Positions 45,777 through 55,011 of a stretch of 64,000 nt of DNA are shown one piece after another. Origin of the DNA: Leucobacter salsicius M1-8 (GTDB lineage Bacteria; Actinomycetota; Actinomycetes; Actinomycetales; Microbacteriaceae); NCBI RefSeq assembly GCF_000350525.1, contig NZ_AOCN01000026.1:218364-282363 (forward strand). The letters run 5' to 3'. The notes under the pieces are model-generated. The model made no database searches. It was not told the origin of the DNA and was given only the letters and a program-made list of their open reading frames with translations. Both the position numbers and the translations under genes were made by a program. Positions within the stretch are counted from its first letter, which is position 1, and each line of letters starts with the position of its first letter.

Positions 45777-48091
45777 GCGCCGCTCGAGGATTCCACGATG
45801 CCGCGCCGGATCGACCGCTTTGCGGCCCGGGCCGTCGTGCCCAGCGCGGTGAGCCGATCGTAATCGTCTCCCACCGCGTTTTCGCACGCCTGGGCGATCT
45901 GATCGAGCAGGTCGATCGTTTGCTTGGCCCAGCGCACGAAGTCGCCCGCGCCGATTCCTGCCGACTCGAGCAGGTTCTCGATCGCTTCTCCGCTGGACCA
46001 GCCGTGCATGGTCGCGGCGAGGCCGGCGTGCGGCATCTCGGTGCGCGGCAGACGGTGCCCGTCGGCAAGGTCGTCGAGGCGCGCCCAAATGTCGATGACA
46101 CGATCGAACGCACGGGCGAACACGGCACCGCCCGGGAGCCTGTTTTCACCCTCATCATCGCGACGGGGCTCGTAGCTCAGCACGCAACACATGGCGGCGA
46201 GGCCCTGAGCGTCGAGGCCGGCGAACGCCTCCTCCCGCAGCGCCTCGGCCACGAGCAGGTCGCGGTCGCCGTAGATCCGGCGCAGCAATTGGCCCCAGTG
46301 GGTGACCTCGGGATCAGCCAGGGTGCCCTGCAGGTAGCCGAGTTCGGTGAGCATCGAGACCACGCGGTCGAACGTGCGCGAGATCGTGCCCGTGCGGGCC
46401 GCGATCTGGCGCCGGCCCCGTTCGAGCTTGCGCCGCATCTTGCGGGCCCGGTCCTCCCAGCGCTGCAGGTCAGCACCAGTCGCGCGTGCCACTGCCTCAT
46501 CGTACCCTCTGAGCGAGTCCTGCATCGCCCGCAGCTCGCGTGCTTCGCCGACCACCGCGCGGTCGGTTTGAAACTGTGCGAACGAGAGCTCGAGGGTTTC
46601 GCGCACGCGATCGGCGCTCATGCGTTCGAGCAGGTTCACGGCCATGTTGGGGGTGGGGCGGAAGCTGGAGCGCACGGGGAACGAGCGAGCGCCGGCAAGC
46701 TGAGCGAGCTCCTCCAGCTCGATCCCGTCGCTCCACACGACCACGGAGTGGCCCTCGACGTCGATGCCCCGGCGGCCTGCCCGGCCGGTGAGCTGCGTGT
46801 ACTCCCCCGAGGTGAGCGGCACCCGGTCGACGCCGTTGAACTTATCGAGCCGTTCGATCACCACGGCGCGCGCCGGCATGTTGATGCCGAGGGCGAGCGT
46901 CTCGGTCGCAAACACGAGCTTGACGAGGCGTCGCTGAAACAGCTCTTCGACGACGGATTTGAAGGTAGGGAGCAGCCCCGCGTGGTGGGCCGCGACGCCT
47001 CGCTCCAGCCCCGCGAGCCACTCGCGCACGCCGAGCACGCGCCGCTCTTCCTCGCTCATGTCGCGCACGGCCTCGCTCGCGCGGGCCCGGATCTCGGCAC
47101 GCTCTTCTCGGGTCGTGAGCGAGATGCCCTCAAACAGGCACTGGCGCACGGCCTGGTCACACCCATTGCGGCTGAAAATAAACACGATGGCGGGCAGCAG
47201 GCTCGTCTCGTCGAGCGCACGAGCAATGTCGGCGCGCGAGATTCGGCGCGTGCGCCGCACTGGAGCCCGGCCGCGCGAACGGTCGCCCCGGCCGCCGCGC
47301 CCACGCCCGCGACCGCCCGAGCCCTCGAGTTCGCGCAGCTCCGGGTTGATGCGGCCGCGTGCGGCGATCTCCCCGTCGCGGCCGACGAACAGCGGCGCGA
47401 GCTGCTTGCTCGTGAGCACGTGCTGGTAGAGCGGCACCGGGCGGTGCTCCGACAGGATCACATCGGTGCCGCCGCGCACCGCGTGCATCCAGTCACCAAA
47501 CTCCTCGGCGTTGGACACGGTGGCAGACAGCCCGACGAGCCGCACGTGGCGGGGCAGGTGGAGAATGATCTCCTCCCACACTGCGCCGCGAAACTTGTCG
47601 CCAAGGAAGTGAACCTCGTCGAGTACCACGAAATCGAGATCAGCGAGCCTACCGGCGCGCGCGTGCGACTGCTCACCGGCCGGGGGCGTCTCGACGCCCT
47701 CGGCATAAATCATGTTGCGCAGCACCTCGGTCGTCATCACGACGATCGGGGCGTCGCCGCGCACATTCACGTCGCCCGTAAGTAGCCCCACCTCGTCCTC
47801 GCCGTACTGAGCGCACAGCTCGTGAAACTTCTGGTTCGACAGTGCCTTGATGGGGGCGGTGTAGATAATGCGGGCATCGCGCTCACGGCGCGCGAGAAAC
47901 ACTGCGAACTCCGCGATCGTCGTCTTGCCGGATCCCGTGGGGGCGGCGACGAGGACGCTGCGGCCCTCTTCGAGCCTGGCGCATGCCTCCCGTTGAAACG
48001 GGTCAAGTCCGTAGGGCAGTCGTCGTTCAAACTGTTCGAGTGCCGATTCGGCCGGCGGCAGCTCGCGCGTCACGGGCGCGACCTCGCTCAC
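45773..48091 (-). CDS. helY: Ski2-like DExH RNA helicase (HelY)
   Basis: A 772-residue superfamily 2 helicase. Walker A is VAAPTGSGKTTIAEFAV, motif II VLDEVHFLGD, motif III LSATVSNAEEF, and motif VI GRAGRRGIDVEG. A Gly/Arg-rich patch of about 20 residues near residue 265 is inserted in the core, and a long C-terminal helical domain follows. HelY-type enzymes are related to Mtr4/Ski2 and presumably unwind RNA for decay. It overlaps tatC by four bases and lnt by four, forming one run with the paf genes. Confidence 0.92.
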   Translation of the reverse strand: MSEVAPVTRELPPAESALEQFERRLPYGLDPFQREACARLEEGRSVLVAAPTGSGKTTIAEFAVFLARRERDARIIYTAPIKALSNQKFHELCAQYGEDEVGLLTGDVNVRGDAPIVVMTTEVLRNMIYAEGVETPPAGEQSHARAGRLADLDFVVLDEVHFLGDKFRGAVWEEIILHLPRHVRLVGLSATVSNAEEFGDWMHAVRGGTDVILSEHRPVPLYQHVLTSKQLAPLFVGRDGEIAARGRINPELRELEGSGGRGRGRGGRGDRSRGRAPVRRTRRISRADIARALDETSLLPAIVFIFSRNGCDQAVRQCLFEGISLTTREERAEIRARASEAVRDMSEEERRVLGVREWLAGLERGVAAHHAGLLPTFKSVVEELFQRRLVKLVFATETLALGINMPARAVVIERLDKFNGVDRVPLTSGEYTQLTGRAGRRGIDVEGHSVVVWSDGIELEELAQLAGARSFPVRSSFRPTPNMAVNLLERMSADRVRETLELSFAQFQTDRAVVGEARELRAMQDSLRGYDEAVARATGADLQRWEDRARKMRRKLERGRRQIAARTGTISRTFDRVVSMLTELGYLQGTLADPEVTHWGQLLRRIYGDRDLLVAEALREEAFAGLDAQGLAAMCCVLSYEPRRDDEGENRLPGGAVFARAFDRVIDIWARLDDLADGHRLPRTEMPHAGLAATMHGWSSGEAIENLLESAGIGAGDFVRWAKQTIDLLDQIAQACENAVGDDYDRLTALGTTARAAKRSIRRGIVESSSGA

Positions 48092-48918
48092 GCTGCGCCC
48101 TCGGTGCGTGAGTTGTCATTGAATTCGTCGAGGCCGTACTCGGCGAATTCCTTCGCTGTTCGCTTGTCGACCCTCCGGTCGTGTAGAACGGCCACTCCCG
48201 CCGCAAGGAAGTACAGCACCACCATGGGCGCGGCGAGCAGGAACATGCTCATCAGGTCGGCCGCGGGCGTGGCGATGCCCGCGAACAAGATGATGAGCAG
48301 AATGGCCACGCGCCAGCTCTTCAGAATGGACTGCCCGCGCACGACTCCAATGAAGTTCAGCAGCACCAGTAGCACCGGCATGACGAACCCGATGCCGACC
48401 GCGAGGAGCAGCTTGATCGCGAAATCGAGGTAGCTGCGCGCGTTGAGGAAGAATGCGTCCTGATCTGGCTGGAAGCTCGCCATCAGACGCACGATGTTGG
48501 GCAGCACCATCCAGCCCGCGTAGGCACCCCCAAGGAAAAGGGGCACGGCTGCACCCAGAAATCCGACACCGTAGAGCTTCTCGCGTCGGGTCAGACCGGG
48601 CGCAAGGAACGCCCAGATTTGGTATAGCCACACCGGCGACGCGAGCAGCACCGCGATGAAGAGCGAGATCTGTACCTTGGTATCGAACGCGCCGGTGATG
48701 TCACCATAGGTGATCATTGCTTCTCGGCCCTGCTCACCGAGCGACTCGATGGGCTTGCGCAGGATCTCCCAAACCATGGGCGACAGGAACCAGCCCGCCA
48801 CGAGCCCGACCGCGATGGCGATCGCCGCATACATCAGGCGTTTGCGAAGTTCAACAAGGTGCTGCCCGAGGCTCATGCGCCCCTCGGAATTGCGCCCCTG
48901 GCGCGCCTGTTTTGCCAT
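48088..48918 (-). CDS. tatC: Sec-independent protein translocase TatC
   Basis: A 276-residue, six-helix membrane protein that recognises twin-arginine signal peptides. The conserved N-terminal motif SLGQHLVELRKRLM and FLAPGLTRREK are present. The usual partner tatA, which in most actinobacteria lies just upstream between pafC and tatC, is missing: only 61 bases separate this gene from pafC. A tatA must be encoded elsewhere for export to work. It overlaps helY by four bases. Confidence 0.95.
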   Translation of the reverse strand: MAKQARQGRNSEGRMSLGQHLVELRKRLMYAAIAIAVGLVAGWFLSPMVWEILRKPIESLGEQGREAMITYGDITGAFDTKVQISLFIAVLLASPVWLYQIWAFLAPGLTRREKLYGVGFLGAAVPLFLGGAYAGWMVLPNIVRLMASFQPDQDAFFLNARSYLDFAIKLLLAVGIGFVMPVLLVLLNFIGVVRGQSILKSWRVAILLIILFAGIATPAADLMSMFLLAAPMVVLYFLAAGVAVLHDRRVDKRTAKEFAEYGLDEFNDNSRTEGAA

Positions 48919-48979
48919 TGGCTCAGTGTATCTCAGCGTCCGCTGTGGACGTGCCAGGCGCGCACGCGGGTCGAGTCAC

Positions 48980-49978
48980 TCACGCGTCGTACGCTGCGAG
49001 CGCGCGGCTCGCCCAGTCGTACACGTCGGCGCGAGCTTGCGGAGGCGATTCAATGACGATGCGTCCGGGGGCAACGCGCATGAGCTGCAGCGCCAATGCG
49101 CCGTGCCACGCGTCGATGGCGACGCGCAGATATCCCGGGCTGGATTCCTCCAGCACGCGCGGCGCAAACCCCGCCAGTGCGGGAAGGCTCGTCGCGGGCA
49201 CCGTGGCAATCAGTTCGGAGTACCCACCCGGCTGCGGGGCCCGCACGTCGGTGGGTGCCTCCGCAGTTGCTTCGGCGGTTGACTCGGCAGCGTTCATTGC
49301 GCCGAGCCTCAATTCGGTGATCTGTGCCACGCGAAAGCTGCGCTCGGCCTGGCGGTCGAAGCAGTGGGCACGCAGATACCAGGCGTCGCCGTCCTGGGTG
49401 AGCCCCAACGGCCGCACCCGGCGCTCGGTTGCCACCCCCGCGGCGTCGCGATAGCCGAACCGTGCTTCGCGCCCGTCGCGGAGTGCATCGACGAGCACCG
49501 CGACGCGCGAGTCGGCGGCATCCTGTTCGAGCGACAGCGCGGGCGTCGGGCCGCCGAGCGCGTTCGCGAGCTTGTTGGCCAGGGCCTCGGCGCGCACCGC
49601 ATCCGCGGCGGGAAGCAGCGGAGTGAATGCGTGCAGCCCAGCGAGCAGCGCCGCGGTTTCCGCCGGGGCAAACCGCGGCGCCGCATCGACGGCGATCATC
49701 TGGGTGAGGCGCGCCTCATCGCGCAGCTCGAGCGCATCCCAGTCGATGTCGAAGAGATCCTCGTGCTGGTAGCGCTGCGTGTCACCCGGCACGCCCGCCG
49801 TACCGAGAAACCCGATCAGCTCGCGCACCTCCTCGGGGGTGGTCGCGAAGCGTTCCGCCAGCTCGGCAACGGGCACCGCATCGCGTTCGCGCAGGTACCC
49901 CACGAGTGAGAGCAGCATGACGACTCGGTCGGCCGAGCTCGCCTTCGGGCGTGCGGCTGGGCGTGCGTGTGCGCTCAT
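48980..49978 (-). CDS. pafC: WYL-domain regulator PafC
   Basis: A 332-residue regulator with an N-terminal helix-turn-helix (LVGYLRERDAVPVAELAERF) and a WYL domain in the second half, in which GDAWYLRAHCFDRQAERSFR marks the ligand/ssDNA-sensing part. With PafB it activates many DNA-damage genes in actinobacteria independently of LexA. It overlaps pafB by four bases. Assigned to PafC by order (second of the pair). Confidence 0.9.
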   Translation of the reverse strand: MSAHARPAARPKASSADRVVMLLSLVGYLRERDAVPVAELAERFATTPEEVRELIGFLGTAGVPGDTQRYQHEDLFDIDWDALELRDEARLTQMIAVDAAPRFAPAETAALLAGLHAFTPLLPAADAVRAEALANKLANALGGPTPALSLEQDAADSRVAVLVDALRDGREARFGYRDAAGVATERRVRPLGLTQDGDAWYLRAHCFDRQAERSFRVAQITELRLGAMNAAESTAEATAEAPTDVRAPQPGGYSELIATVPATSLPALAGFAPRVLEESSPGYLRVAIDAWHGALALQLMRVAPGRIVIESPPQARADVYDWASRALAAYDA

Positions 49979-51030
49979 GCGTCTCCCCCATCATCGTCAA
50001 TCGGATCGTGCGCGTCGGGGGCGTGCCCCGCCGCGATCGCGCGTAGCGCCGACATGACGAGCTCGCGTAGCTCAGGGGGCGACACGACAGCAACGTCAGG
50101 GCCAAACTCGACGAGCTGAGCCGCCAATACGTGGGCGTCCAGGTACGGCAGTTCGACGCTCACGTCGCCCGCGGGCGCTGCCTCGCTACCGGGGGCATCG
50201 GAGTACGGCGTGAACCGGGCCTCGGCGACCGATCCGGATCGCACGCGCAACACCGCTTTCTGCTGTGCGGCGAGCTCGCCCAGCTGGGTGACGAGTGCGC
50301 CAGCGAGATCCGGAGCGCGCTCGCGCAGCTCAGCCGGGATGGTCGCGCGTTCGGTGCGCACCGCGCCCGAGATGCGAGCGAGTAGAAACACGCGGCCCGC
50401 GTCGCGGTCCAGATCCCAGCCCATCAAATGCCAGCGGCCCTGGGCTCGGTGCAGCGCGAGCGGGGCGACGCGTCGCGGGTGCGGAGTGTCCCGATCCGGG
50501 TTCGTGTACGCGAACGTGACCACCCGGCCGTCATCGATCGCGCGCTGCAGGTCGCCCGCCCCGGGCTCAATGGGCCCGAGCTTTGGGGCGACGCCCAGGT
50601 GCTGCACGTCGAGGCCCGAGCCGAGCGCCTCAAGCTTGAGCACTGCGTGACGCGATCCCTCGCTCATGCTGCCGTCGCTCCAAGCGATGGCAGCGAGCCG
50701 CAGCAGCGTCAGCTCGTCGGCATCGAAGCGCAGATCGGCGGGAAACTGGAGCCGATCCTTGGAGATCCGGTACCGCGTGAGTTGATTATTACCCGGCTCG
50801 AGCGGCGAATCTCGCGTCTCCACCTGGATGCCGAGAGCGCGCAGCTGCTCCTTGTCGCGCTCGAACTGCCGATCGAGCGCGGTGTTCTCGCCCCCGACCT
50901 CGTAGCGGTCCGAGTAGCCGTAGACCGAGCGCAGCAGGTCTCGCTTGGTCGCCCCCTTGGGGCTCACGACGAGAGCGAGTACGAGGCTGAACAGCCGCTG
51001 CTCGCTCGGAACCCGCGAACGAGCCGACAC
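49975..51030 (-). CDS. pafB: WYL-domain regulator PafB
   Basis: A 351-residue paralogue of PafC. The N-terminal helix-turn-helix covers about residues 10-70 (VVSPKGATKRDLLRSVYGYS) and the WYL domain contains RAQGRWHLMGWDLDRDAGRV. First of the two overlapping WYL genes. In many actinobacteria pafB follows pafA, the Pup ligase; here an FKBP lipoprotein gene precedes it and no Pup gene is seen. Confidence 0.9.
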   Translation of the reverse strand: MSARSRVPSEQRLFSLVLALVVSPKGATKRDLLRSVYGYSDRYEVGGENTALDRQFERDKEQLRALGIQVETRDSPLEPGNNQLTRYRISKDRLQFPADLRFDADELTLLRLAAIAWSDGSMSEGSRHAVLKLEALGSGLDVQHLGVAPKLGPIEPGAGDLQRAIDDGRVVTFAYTNPDRDTPHPRRVAPLALHRAQGRWHLMGWDLDRDAGRVFLLARISGAVRTERATIPAELRERAPDLAGALVTQLGELAAQQKAVLRVRSGSVAEARFTPYSDAPGSEAAPAGDVSVELPYLDAHVLAAQLVEFGPDVAVVSPPELRELVMSALRAIAAGHAPDAHDPIDDDGGDA

Positions 51031-51039
51031 GTTTCGGGC

Positions 51040-51960
51040 CTAGTTCACGCCGAGAATGTCAATGACGAGCACGCGGGGCGTACCGCCCTTTACGTTCTCG
51101 ACAACGACAACCTGCGAGCCCACCTGCTGCCCGGTCAACGCGGTGCGGTAGGTGAAGCCCGACTGTTCGATCTGGTCCTCGTTGCCGAGACCCATCAGGC
51201 CGGTGTTCCAGGAGTTCGTGCGCTCGGTGCCGTCCCAGCCCACCTCGAGCACCTGCGCGATGATGTTGTTCGCCTCGGTCACCGTGGCGCCCTCGCCCTG
51301 GATGCGCACGGCGGCAGTGGTGCCCGCCGGTGCATCACGCGGGGGCAGCACGACGCCCGGGCGACCCTCGTCGTTCGTGACCACTGCGGGGTAGCCGTTG
51401 GGCAGGCCCTTAACCTTGCCCTGCACCGCGAGCGGGCTGACCGACTCAACATCAATGACACCGATGACACCGGTCTCACCCTTGCCGCCGAGCTGCGTCG
51501 CGAGCTGGGCACTTTCGGCGGGGCCGAGCGCGAGCACGGCGCGATCGCCCGCCGCGAGGCAGCGCACCGACTCGCTCAGCGGGTTCGGCTGCTCCTCATC
51601 GATGAGCAGAAACTCGGGCGAATCGGACGTGCCGAACGCGGGGCTCTGGTAGACCTGATCGCCCGTCGCTGCATCGAAGAATGCCATGTTGACGCCCACC
51701 AGCGACTGCTCGACGGCAACGACCTGGCGGTCGGCGGCCTCGTCGACCACAGTGCGCTGCGAGGTGTTGATCACCACGTCGTCGGGCACCGAAATGGCGG
51801 GGTCGGCCTGAAAACCGCCCCCGACCTCCACACTGTCACTCAGCGCGCCCGGCTGCATCAGGGGCGTGCAGTCGGCAGCGGCCTGCTGCGCGCTGCAGCC
51901 GGTGATCCCGGCGATGAGCAGCGCTGAGACTGCAGTGGCGGGAAGAACTCGACGAAGCAT
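51040..51960 (-). CDS. FKBP-like peptidyl-prolyl isomerase lipoprotein
   Basis: A 306-residue exported lipoprotein: signal peptide MLRRVLPATAVSALLIAGIT then GC, a usable lipobox. The mature protein resembles secreted FKBP-type isomerases of Microbacteriaceae, with a C-terminal FKBP stretch (SQVVVVENVKGGTPRVLVID) and a related upstream half, possibly two diverged FKBP domains. Aromatic active-site residues are only partly recognisable, so activity is uncertain. It lies 9 bp upstream of pafB and 77 bp after trmI. Confidence 0.78.
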   Translation of the reverse strand: MLRRVLPATAVSALLIAGITGCSAQQAAADCTPLMQPGALSDSVEVGGGFQADPAISVPDDVVINTSQRTVVDEAADRQVVAVEQSLVGVNMAFFDAATGDQVYQSPAFGTSDSPEFLLIDEEQPNPLSESVRCLAAGDRAVLALGPAESAQLATQLGGKGETGVIGVIDVESVSPLAVQGKVKGLPNGYPAVVTNDEGRPGVVLPPRDAPAGTTAAVRIQGEGATVTEANNIIAQVLEVGWDGTERTNSWNTGLMGLGNEDQIEQSGFTYRTALTGQQVGSQVVVVENVKGGTPRVLVIDILGVN

Positions 51961-52037
51961 GGGCACCTCTCGGGGAAACCTGTGGGAACTCGGCCATCCT
52001 ATCGAACCGAGCCTGATGAATTTGACGCGCGCGCTGT

Positions 52038-53141
52038 TTAGGCTTGCGCGTCGGGCTCGCTGGGTAGGGCACCCCGCTGCTCGGCAAGTTTGGTAGCCTC
52101 ACGCGCCTTCTTGCGCAGAATCTTGTCGCTCTTGGACCACTGGCCGACGGCCTCGGGAGTCCAAGTGTGCTCTGCGGCCGCCTCGTCGCCCGCCAGATCG
52201 GGCAGCCAGGTGCCCATATCGGCGTCCGAGAACTCGGACTTTGAGGCACGACGCTTGAGCGACGGGAGCTTCGTGTCCGGCGCGAGCCTGCGCGCAGTAA
52301 TGAGGAAGCCGGTGTGGGCGACCATCCGGTGATCGGGGCGCACGGCGAGGCCCTCGACGTGCCATCCACGCACCATGGTCTCGGAGGATTGCGGATGGGT
52401 GAAGAGGCCGCTGCGGCGGATCTCCTCGGCGGTGCGCGACAGCTGGGTCACGGTTGCGACGTAACAGATCAGCACGCCGCCGGGGGCAAGCGCATCGGCG
52501 GCAACATCCACGCACTCCCAGGGGGCGAGCATGTCGAGCACAACGCGGTCGATGCTGCCTGCCTCGCACGAGCTGGGCAGCGTCTCTTGGAGGTCGCCCA
52601 CCGTCACGGTCCAGTTCTCTGGAGCGGCGCCGGTGAAAGCCGCGGCATTCGCGCGTGCGACATCCGCAAATTCCTCGCGGCGCTCAAAGGAGAAGAGTCG
52701 GCCCGTTGCGCCGATGCCGCGGAGCAGGTGCAGCGAGAGCGCCCCCGAGCCGACGCCGGCCTCAACGACGCGAGCGCCGGGGAAGATGTCTGCCAGCGAC
52801 AGAATCTGCGCCGCATCCTTCGGGTAGACGATGGCCGCGCCGCGCGGCATCGACATGACGAAGTCCGACAGCAGGGGGCGCATGGCGAGGTACTCTTCGC
52901 CCGTGTTGTTCACGACCACCGAGGCATCGGGCAGGCCGACGATCTCCTCGTGCTTGATCATGCCCTTGTGACTGTGGAACTCCCCACTGGGCACGAGCGT
53001 AATGGTGTTGAGCCGCCCCTTGGGGCCGGTCAGCTGCACGCGGTCACCGAAGCCGAGGGGGCCGCGCAGCGCGGGGGCGGCGTCGGTGGTCTCCGCATCG
53101 GTGGTCGCGGTGTCAGGGGCGTTGAGGGTCGAATCGCTCAC
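52038..53141 (-). CDS. trmI: tRNA (adenine-N1)-methyltransferase TrmI
   Basis: A 367-residue enzyme that makes m1A58 in the tRNA T-loop. It has a beta-barrel N-terminus followed by SAM-binding ARVVEAGVGSGALSLHLLRG and DRVVLDMLAPWECVD. The acidic DAETTDAAPA start is probably disordered. In many actinobacteria the Mpa/ARC-dop-pup-prcBA-pafA genes follow directly; here the FKBP lipoprotein follows. It overlaps the HAD gene by four bases. Confidence 0.94.
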   Translation of the reverse strand: MSDSTLNAPDTATTDAETTDAAPALRGPLGFGDRVQLTGPKGRLNTITLVPSGEFHSHKGMIKHEEIVGLPDASVVVNNTGEEYLAMRPLLSDFVMSMPRGAAIVYPKDAAQILSLADIFPGARVVEAGVGSGALSLHLLRGIGATGRLFSFERREEFADVARANAAAFTGAAPENWTVTVGDLQETLPSSCEAGSIDRVVLDMLAPWECVDVAADALAPGGVLICYVATVTQLSRTAEEIRRSGLFTHPQSSETMVRGWHVEGLAVRPDHRMVAHTGFLITARRLAPDTKLPSLKRRASKSEFSDADMGTWLPDLAGDEAAAEHTWTPEAVGQWSKSDKILRKKAREATKLAEQRGALPSEPDAQA

Positions 53142-53872
53142 GCGGTTACTCCAGTCCCGGCGAGGTCGCCGGCATCGTACGGGTGGGTGGCGCGGATCGC
53201 GCGAAAGCGCTCCGCAAGTGTATGGGTGGTGTGGCCAGAGAGCGTCGGCCAGATCTCGTGCGCCGGGGAATCCTCGAGGCCGAGCAGATTCGGGATGCCG
53301 ATTGCGACGGCGCCCGAGGCGCGCGCCGAGGTGACGCCGGGGCGCGAGTCCTCGAGCGCTACGCAGGCCTCAATCGGAACGCCCACGGCGGCGGCGCCCC
53401 GCAGGTAGGGCTCGGGATGGGGCTTCTCATGGGTCACCTCGTCGCCCGCAACAACGGCAACGAACGTCTCCTCGGGGAGCAACGCGAGCACTGCATCGGC
53501 GATAGGGCGCACCGACATCGTGACGAGCGCGCTGGGCACACCTTGCTCACGCAGATCCGCGAGGAGCTCGAGGGCGCCGGGGCGCCACTCGGGGCCGAGC
53601 TCCTGCAGGCCTGCAATCACGCCGCGCGTCCACTCGTCAAGAATCTCGTCGACGCTCATCTCGACGCCCAAGCCTTGGAAGAGCTGGGCGGCGGCACGCA
53701 GCCCCGACCCGATCAGCTGATCGCGCACTTCGTCGGTGAGTTCGATGTTGAAGCGGCTCAGCATCGCGACCTCGACGTCAAGCCAGAGCGGCTCGGAGTC
53801 AATCAGGGTGCCGTCCATGTCCCACAGCACCGCGGCGGGTGCGTTGTCAATACGTGTCTGGCTCATCCGCAC
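53138..53872 (-). CDS. HAD-superfamily phosphatase
   Basis: A 244-residue HAD subfamily IA hydrolase with the nucleophile motif WDMDGTLIDSEPLW, the serine/threonine motif ALVTMSV, and the lysine region GDEVTHEKPHPEPYLRGA plus ALEDSRPGVTSA. The substrate is probably a small sugar or nucleotide phosphate. It is first in the run ending with lnt, and is divergent to the PAC2 gene. Confidence 0.92.
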   Translation of the reverse strand: MRMSQTRIDNAPAAVLWDMDGTLIDSEPLWLDVEVAMLSRFNIELTDEVRDQLIGSGLRAAAQLFQGLGVEMSVDEILDEWTRGVIAGLQELGPEWRPGALELLADLREQGVPSALVTMSVRPIADAVLALLPEETFVAVVAGDEVTHEKPHPEPYLRGAAAVGVPIEACVALEDSRPGVTSARASGAVAIGIPNLLGLEDSPAHEIWPTLSGHTTHTLAERFRAIRATHPYDAGDLAGTGVTA

Positions 53873-53958
53873 CAGTCTACCGATCTCAAGCCGATATCCT
53901 GGTTAGGGCCCGCTCGCTGCTGTGAGGGTCGACCCGTTTAACTGTCAAGGAGCCTCGA

Positions 53959-55011
53959 GTGCCTGATTCCCCCCGCCCCACCCCGCGCGTGCTGCTGGCC
54001 GCTTTTCAGGGCTGGGGAGATGCAGGTGAGGCCGCCACTGACACGCTGCAGCACCTGTCGCTGCTCCTGGGTGCTGAGCCGCTGCACACCATCGGCGCGT
54101 CGGGATTCATCGATTTCCAGGCCCATCGCCCCAAGCTCACCCGCGATGCGAACGGCGTTCGCTCGCTCGACTGGCCCGATACTCGCCTGTTTGGGCCCGT
54201 GGCCCGGCCAGCGAACGAGCAGCCAACGCCCGAACCGCCGAGCACCGAACAGGCCGAACAGGCCGACCCCGCCGAGCAGGGGCACCAGCCGGTGCAGCCC
54301 GAGCGCGTGAGCCGCATCGACGGCTCCCCCGTAACCGAGCTTTACCTACTCGCGGGGTACGAGCCAGCTCATCACTGGCAGGATTTCGCCGACGAAATCG
54401 TCGACCTCGTCGACACCTGGGCCATCGATACCGTCATTCTCATCGGCTCGCTGTATGCCGAGGCCCCGCACTCGCGCCAGATCGCGACGACGATCACCTC
54501 CGAAAACGCCGCGCTGCGGGAGACCGCGGGCGCCGAGGAGAGCGACTACGAGGGCCCCATCGGCATTTCCACGGTCATCGAGCTCGCGCTCGCGGCGGCC
54601 GACGTGCCCACGCTGTCACTGTGGGCGCAGGTGCCGCACTACGTGCATTCCGCGCCCTCGCCCAAGGCGACGCTCGCGCTCCTCGACAAGCTCGAGGAGC
54701 TGCTCGACGTGGTGATCCCCCGCGGCGCTCTGCTCGAGCAGTCAAACGAGTGGGAGTCGAACATCAACCGCATCGCCGAGGGCGACGACGAGATGTCGCA
54801 GTACATTCGTACGCTCGAGCGCGCCCGCGATGAGGCGCTCGCGGCGGGCACCACGGGTGACGCGATCGCCCTCGAGTTCGAGAAGCTGCTGGGTGCTGCG
54901 CCCGGGGAGACACTCCCCGGGCCGCCGCATCCGCGCGATCTCAATCTGGGCCAGGATGTGGGCCAGGATCCGGATCAAGATCAGGGCCCGGCGGCGTCCG
55001 AGGCTCCCTAG
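53959..55011 (+). CDS. PAC2 family protein
   Basis: A 350-residue protein of the PAC2 (proteasome assembly chaperone-like) family, seen in VLLAAFQGWGDAGEAATDTL, IDTVILIGSLYAEAPHS and PTLSLWAQVPHYVHS. A Pro/Glu/Gln-rich insert of about 35 residues (near residues 80-115) breaks the first domain, and the C-terminus is low-complexity (Asp/Gln/Pro). Function is unknown in bacteria; the family often occurs without a proteasome. Its stop overlaps the convergent mshC gene by four bases. Confidence 0.88.
   Translation: MPDSPRPTPRVLLAAFQGWGDAGEAATDTLQHLSLLLGAEPLHTIGASGFIDFQAHRPKLTRDANGVRSLDWPDTRLFGPVARPANEQPTPEPPSTEQAEQADPAEQGHQPVQPERVSRIDGSPVTELYLLAGYEPAHHWQDFADEIVDLVDTWAIDTVILIGSLYAEAPHSRQIATTITSENAALRETAGAEESDYEGPIGISTVIELALAAADVPTLSLWAQVPHYVHSAPSPKATLALLDKLEELLDVVIPRGALLEQSNEWESNINRIAEGDDEMSQYIRTLERARDEALAAGTTGDAIALEFEKLLGAAPGETLPGPPHPRDLNLGQDVGQDPDQDQGPAASEAP

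Noticed and set aside
45777..46088. Upstream extension of lnt into helY
   Set aside because: The extra 104 residues are arginine-rich shadow sequence; GTG 45776 with stop-start overlap is the natural start.
45608..47785. A 725-codon plus-strand open frame
   Set aside because: It is antisense to helY, has no known domain in translation and is the product of GC-rich codon bias on the real strand.
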